A stretch of DNA of 64,000 nucleotides, from the NCBI RefSeq assembly GCF_000621705.1, contig NZ_KK211332.1, positions 598,323 to 662,322 of the forward strand, given 5' to 3'. Made by a program: the position numbers and the translations under genes. The notes below the pieces were generated by a model that was given only the letters and a program-made list of their open reading frames with translations, had not been told where the DNA came from and did not search any database. Of this stretch, positions 60,588 to 64,000 are shown one piece after another (position 1 is the stretch's first letter; every line of letters begins with the position of its first letter). Source of the DNA: Prolixibacter bellariivorans ATCC BAA-1284. Lineage in GTDB: Bacteria; Bacteroidota; Bacteroidia; Bacteroidales; Prolixibacteraceae.

Positions 60588-61673
60588 TTATTCTCCTATC
60601 AATTTTTGTTCAAGAGCCTTTTCAACTTCATCAGGTGAAGGAATGATACCTCCCATTCGGCCGTAATATTCAACCGGTACTTTACCGTTCACAGCCAAAC
60701 GAACATCTTCCACCATCTGTCCGGCATTCATCTCTACCGAGAGGAATCCTTTTACGCGTCCGGCCAACCTCTTAATCTCTTCTGTCGGGAACGGGAACAG
60801 GGTAATCGGACGGAGTAAACCAACTTTGTGTCCTTTTGCTCTGGCCAGTTGTATGGTTTTTTGGCAAACCCGTGCAGAAGAACCAAAAGCTACCAGGATA
60901 TAATCGGCATCGTCGCAGTCGATGGCTTCAAAGCGTACTTCGTTTTCCTGAATTTTCTGGTATTTCGCCTGGAAACGAATATTGTTCTGCTCCATCTTAT
61001 CCGATGCAAGCTCCAGCGAAGTAATAATATTCTGTTCGCGGTCGGGGCTTTTGCCAATAGCTGCCCAACTTCCCGAAACCTCTTTTACTTCCTCGTCAGT
61101 CCAACGAGGCTTGTAATCTGCCAGTTCCACTTTTTCCATCATCTGACCTATCGCACCATCCGACAGAATCATCACCGGATTACGATATTTGAAAGCCAGC
61201 TCGAAACTCAAATCGACAAAATCGTTCATCTCCTGAACCGATGCAGGAGCCAAAACGATCAATCGATAGTCACCGTGGCCGCCGCCTTTGGTTGCCTGGA
61301 AATAATCAGCCTGCGAAGGCTGGATAGTTCCCAAACCAGGACCACCACGCTGTACATTCACAATTAGACAAGGTAATTCAGCACCGGCGAGATATGAAAT
61401 TCCTTCTGCCATCAGGCTGATACCCGGACTTGAAGAGGAAGTCATTACTTTTTTTCCTGCTCCGGCTGCTCCGTAAACCATGTTGATCGAAGCCACCTCA
61501 CTTTCGGCCTGAAGTACCACCATGCCGGTTTCATCCCAGGGACGACGGTTCATCAGGGTTTCCATAACTTCGGATTGCGGGGTAATAGGATATCCGAAAT
61601 AGCCGTCACATCCGCAACGGATAGCTGCTTCGGCAATAACCTCATTACCTTTCATTAATCTTAGTTCTCCCAT
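60588..61673 (-). CDS. korA: 2-oxoacid:ferredoxin oxidoreductase alpha subunit (VorB/KorA type)
   Basis: A 361-residue catalytic subunit with the N-terminal YFGYPITPQSEVMETL (pyrimidine-binding side), the SSSSPGISLMAEGISYLAGAELP segment and a transketolase C-like domain at about 250-350. This length and sequence resemble proteins usually labelled VorB (3-methyl-2-oxobutanoate dehydrogenase) or KorA; the two cannot be separated by eye. It lies 26 bases after korD. Confidence 0.92.
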   Translation of the reverse strand: MGELRLMKGNEVIAEAAIRCGCDGYFGYPITPQSEVMETLMNRRPWDETGMVVLQAESEVASINMVYGAAGAGKKVMTSSSSPGISLMAEGISYLAGAELPCLIVNVQRGGPGLGTIQPSQADYFQATKGGGHGDYRLIVLAPASVQEMNDFVDLSFELAFKYRNPVMILSDGAIGQMMEKVELADYKPRWTDEEVKEVSGSWAAIGKSPDREQNIITSLELASDKMEQNNIRFQAKYQKIQENEVRFEAIDCDDADYILVAFGSSARVCQKTIQLARAKGHKVGLLRPITLFPFPTEEIKRLAGRVKGFLSVEMNAGQMVEDVRLAVNGKVPVEYYGRMGGIIPSPDEVEKALEQKLIGE

Positions 61674-61698
61674 TATGTTAACGTTTCTTGAATGTTAG

Positions 61699-61926
61699 TT
61701 AAGCAATTTTGGCTTTATACACCGTAATACAACTGTCCGGACATACCAGTGCGCAGTTTGAGCAACCAATGCAAGCGTCCGGATTCTCCATATACGAATA
61801 GTGATATCCCTTTCCGTTGACGTTGCGGTGCAAAGCCAGTGTCTGAGTAGGACAAGCAACCACGCACAAATTACATCCTTTGCACGTATCCATGTCAACT
61901 ACTACTGCTCCTTTAACTTTAGCCAT
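61699..61926 (-). CDS. korD: 2-oxoacid oxidoreductase ferredoxin subunit, 2[4Fe-4S]
   Basis: A 75-residue ferredoxin with two cluster motifs, CKGCNLCVVACP and CIGCSNCALVCP, in a bacterial-type 2[4Fe-4S] fold. It accepts electrons from the KorA/B core. It lies 41 bases after the aminotransferase gene and 26 before korA. Confidence 0.93.
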   Translation of the reverse strand: MAKVKGAVVVDMDTCKGCNLCVVACPTQTLALHRNVNGKGYHYSYMENPDACIGCSNCALVCPDSCITVYKAKIA

Positions 61927-61966
61927 TCTAAATTGATTTTTTGGTTATCGTTGATTTTTTGATTTT

Positions 61967-63313
61967 CTATATCATCTCACGACTTTTCTCCCGTTTCTCC
62001 CCTACCGGGAAATCGTGATGAAATTGTTCGAGTCGTTTTTCCAAATCAGTAAACTGGTCACGCCCAACGTGTGATACACAGGCTCGCAACCCTTCTTTGG
62101 TACTTCCGGTATTACCCAATGTGATGGCGCTGACACCGTAGAACAGCAGATTGTGGAGTAACTCTCCTCCCGTCATACCGGGATAAGCTATTGTGAAATA
62201 GAAACCATCGCCTATCTCCTGTTCCATATCTTTATCGTATACGATGACGAATCCGTTTTTACGGAACATTTCTTTCATGATGTGTGCCCGTTCACCATAT
62301 TCCTTTACATCTTCCACAAAGTCGAATTCTCCATCATTCGCCGCCTTTAACATAGCCGCTAAAGCATACTGTGCCGAGTGCGAAGTACCCGACGACAACG
62401 AGTAAAGCGCCCGGTGAACAATCGCTCCACCAAAGGTATGCACATTCAATCGTGCTTCCAGATTCGGATATTTCCGGTGATACAGGGCATCGGAAATAAC
62501 CATTGATCCAATTCGCTGACCTGCATAAGAAAATACTTTCGAGCTTGAAATCAGCAATACATAATTATCGGTATATCGTGCCACGGTAGGTTGATAGGGC
62601 GGCACACCCGGTTTAGATAAGTCTGTGCGGAAATCCATGGCAAAATAAGCCAGATCTTCCATTACCGTTACATCGTACTTATTAGCTAATTCGCCAATAA
62701 TCTGAAGCTCCGTCTCTGTGAGACATATCCAGGTCGGATTGTTCGGATTAGAATATATAATGGAGTGAATGTGTCCTTTCGAAAGGAATGACTCCAACTT
62801 CTCCCGAAGTCTTTCACCCCTGAAATCGTACACGTCAAATGATTCGTACTTCTGTCCCATCACCAACATTTGTTGTTTCTGTACCGGGAATCCCGGATCG
62901 ATAAACAACATAGTATCTCTTTCTTTCCGGCAACTTCCGGCTACCAGAAAGGCGGCATAACCTCCTTGCATCGATCCTACCGTAGGAATACATCCCAGCG
63001 GGTCCACTTCAATGTTCATAAAGAGTTTTACGAAACGTGAAATCTCGTCTTTCAATGGCTGAATTCCATCGATTCGCGGATAAATGGAGGCTACATTATT
63101 TCTTAGCGCTTCAATTTCAGCTTCAACACCAATACGGGCCGGAGGTAATCCGGGAATTCCCATTTCCATACGAACATATCGATCGCCGGTTTTAGCTTCG
63201 ATATTACTTACCAGTTGAACGATTTCACGGATGGAAGCTTTTCCCAAATTAGGGACGTCCAATGCCTGAACATTTTGTTCAACAACTTCTCTGTTTATTG
63301 GTGTATTGGTCAT
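61967..63313 (-). CDS. Class I/II aminotransferase linked to the KOR operon
   Basis: A 448-residue pyridoxal-phosphate aminotransferase (fold type I). Landmarks: MEMGIPGLPPARIGVEAEIEAL and SIYPRIDGIQPLKDEISRFV near the N terminus; SIIYSNPNNPTWICLTETEL; VMEDLAYFAMDF with the PLP-ring Asp-type contact; and the Schiff-base Lys in LLISSSKVFSYAGQRIGSMV. The closest general type is an aspartate/aromatic or branched-chain-like aminotransferase. Directly upstream of the 2-oxoacid oxidoreductase genes, it could supply the 2-oxoacid by transamination. The ATG at 63313 is preferred over an upstream start that adds 17 hydrophobic residues. Confidence 0.85.
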   Translation of the reverse strand: MTNTPINREVVEQNVQALDVPNLGKASIREIVQLVSNIEAKTGDRYVRMEMGIPGLPPARIGVEAEIEALRNNVASIYPRIDGIQPLKDEISRFVKLFMNIEVDPLGCIPTVGSMQGGYAAFLVAGSCRKERDTMLFIDPGFPVQKQQMLVMGQKYESFDVYDFRGERLREKLESFLSKGHIHSIIYSNPNNPTWICLTETELQIIGELANKYDVTVMEDLAYFAMDFRTDLSKPGVPPYQPTVARYTDNYVLLISSSKVFSYAGQRIGSMVISDALYHRKYPNLEARLNVHTFGGAIVHRALYSLSSGTSHSAQYALAAMLKAANDGEFDFVEDVKEYGERAHIMKEMFRKNGFVIVYDKDMEQEIGDGFYFTIAYPGMTGGELLHNLLFYGVSAITLGNTGSTKEGLRACVSHVGRDQFTDLEKRLEQFHHDFPVGEKREKSREMI

Positions 63314-63645
63314 CTCGATGTTGTAATTTGTTAGGAAATAAACGAAGAATAGCAGGTTTAGCAAAGCCTTGCAGAATGCTAGGCAACATGTTTTTACGAT
63401 CCGGGTGAAACTAGCGATCCGACGCTTTCAGTTTGATAAAAAACTATCCTTTTTCGCCTTCAATTTTACAATGTCTGCGTCAGGATTTTTTGGCCTTCTT
63501 TGACCATTTTGCAGAAATTATTCAAAAATGTTTTGTTCAGACTCCGATTTCAATCATCGTATTACATCTACCTGAACCTATTCTTGCTTTTAAATACATC
63601 AAAAAAGCGTTGTACCACGCATTAGGTGATACAACGCTCTATGTG
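63314..63645. other. Intergenic region upstream of the aminotransferase operon
   Basis: About 332 bases. A 76-codon plus-strand frame (63433-63663) crosses the flavodoxin terminator and gene end and shows no family features. I recognise no gene; the flavodoxin terminator lies at the right end. Confidence 0.5.
63600..63638 (-). terminator. Terminator after the flavodoxin gene
   Basis: AGCGTTGTA (63606-63614 on the plus strand) pairs with TACAACGCT (63630-63638), followed on the minus strand by a U6 run. Confidence 0.8.
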
Positions 63646-64000
63646 TTAAAATTCACTTTTTAGCTGAGCAACCCAGGCCTTCACTCTTTCAGGGGTAAGG
63701 TCCTTTTCATAATCTTCATCGAGCGGCAGGCCGAGAAACAGACCATCTTTCAATGCTTCAGAGTCCTGAAAATTGTATCCTTCCGGAGATGTTTTCCCGA
63801 TTAGGGTACCCTTATTCTTCAGAATGATCTTAGCCAGAAGGCCCATCGAATCGACAAAATGGTAGGCATAGGTAATATGGTCGCCCAGTCCGAATAATGC
63901 CACTTTCTTGGTGCTGAAATCAAAATCACGAACCACCGGGAAGAATTCAGCCCAATCGGTATTGGTAAACTCCTGGTCCCAGGTATCTTTTCCTACCGTG
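63646..64000 (-). CDS. fldA: Long-chain flavodoxin, C-terminal part
   Basis: The gene runs in from the right edge; about 117 C-terminal residues are visible. It is an FMN-binding electron carrier. DTWDQEFTNTDWAEFFPVVRDFDFSTKKVALFGLGDHITYAYHF corresponds to the FMN-loop and beta-4 region of long-chain flavodoxins (compare the usual GCGDQxDYAxxF). GYNFQDSEALKDGLFLGLPLDEDYEKDLT and an amphipathic C-terminal helix follow. The neighbouring operon makes reduced ferredoxin, but no operon link is visible. The upstream half is outside the window. Confidence 0.93.
   Translation of the reverse strand, partial: TVGKDTWDQEFTNTDWAEFFPVVRDFDFSTKKVALFGLGDHITYAYHFVDSMGLLAKIILKNKGTLIGKTSPEGYNFQDSEALKDGLFLGLPLDEDYEKDLTPERVKAWVAQLKSEF

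Noticed and set aside
63433-63663. Plus-strand ORF of 76 codons
   Set aside because: It runs over the flavodoxin terminator and into the end of that gene, and shows no domain or signal features.

Overview
The window reads as chromosomal DNA of a Bacteroidota (Bacteroidetes) member, probably an environmental Bacteroidia relative such as Marinilabiliales or Prolixibacteraceae; the family is inferred from protein style, not proven. Support: outer-membrane beta-barrels with N-terminal carboxypeptidase-regulatory domains, many short-signal lipoproteins, a Bacteroidetes-type alpha-2-macroglobulin, VorB/KorA-type 2-oxoacid oxidoreductase genes, almost no Shine-Dalgarno sequences, and promoters of the TTTG-N19-TAnnTTTG kind. 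I saw no tRNA, rRNA, CRISPR array, transposase or phage gene.

Layout. 1-9.2 kb: end of queF, a large outer-membrane beta-barrel, a TetR regulator with a FabH-like ketoacyl synthase, an RRM protein, an aldo/keto reductase with a Tat-like leader, a TlpA-type lipoprotein and a PagL-like barrel. 9.3-21.3 kb (minus strand): a nine-gene branched-chain amino acid operon, ilvD-ilvB-ilvN-ilvC-leuA-leuC-leuD-(LeuA/CimA-like)-leuB. 21.4-33.2 kb: a PBP4-type peptidase, a patatin/barrel protein, crcB with a DUF190 gene, enolase, an OmpA lipoprotein, an aldehyde dehydrogenase, a DUF4268 protein, a GH29 fucosidase and Hsp20. 33.4-41.7 kb (minus): a phosphate operon, porin-pstS-pstC-pstA-pstB-phoU-phoB-like-phoR-like. 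42-45.2 kb (minus): YceI, outer-membrane protein, YceI-like, Rrf2 regulator. 45.5-55.1 kb: ettA, an ECF sigma factor with a small membrane partner, a small membrane protein and a 1942-residue alpha-2-macroglobulin. 55.3-57.4 kb (plus): yicC-gmk-nadD. 57.4-64 kb: an outer-membrane barrel, an FKBP isomerase, an aminotransferase plus four-subunit 2-oxoacid:ferredoxin oxidoreductase operon, and the end of a flavodoxin gene.

The most notable signals are non-coding or too short for normal gene calling. (1) Upstream of ilvD lies a complete transcription attenuator: a Bacteroidetes-type promoter, a 21-codon leader peptide with 12 Leu/Ile/Val codons, mutually exclusive 1:2, 2:3 and 3:4 RNA helices, and a U8 terminator just before ilvD. 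(2) The phosphate operon promoter carries four half-sites in exact 11-bp register ending 11 bp before a -7 element, which is the geometry of a PhoB-activated promoter. (3) Between the convergent genes at 48.9-49.2 kb lies a degenerate, strand-skewed tandem array with a 21-bp period (about 13 units) whose minus strand still reads as heptapeptide repeats in one frame. Much of the rest is ordinary housekeeping sequence.
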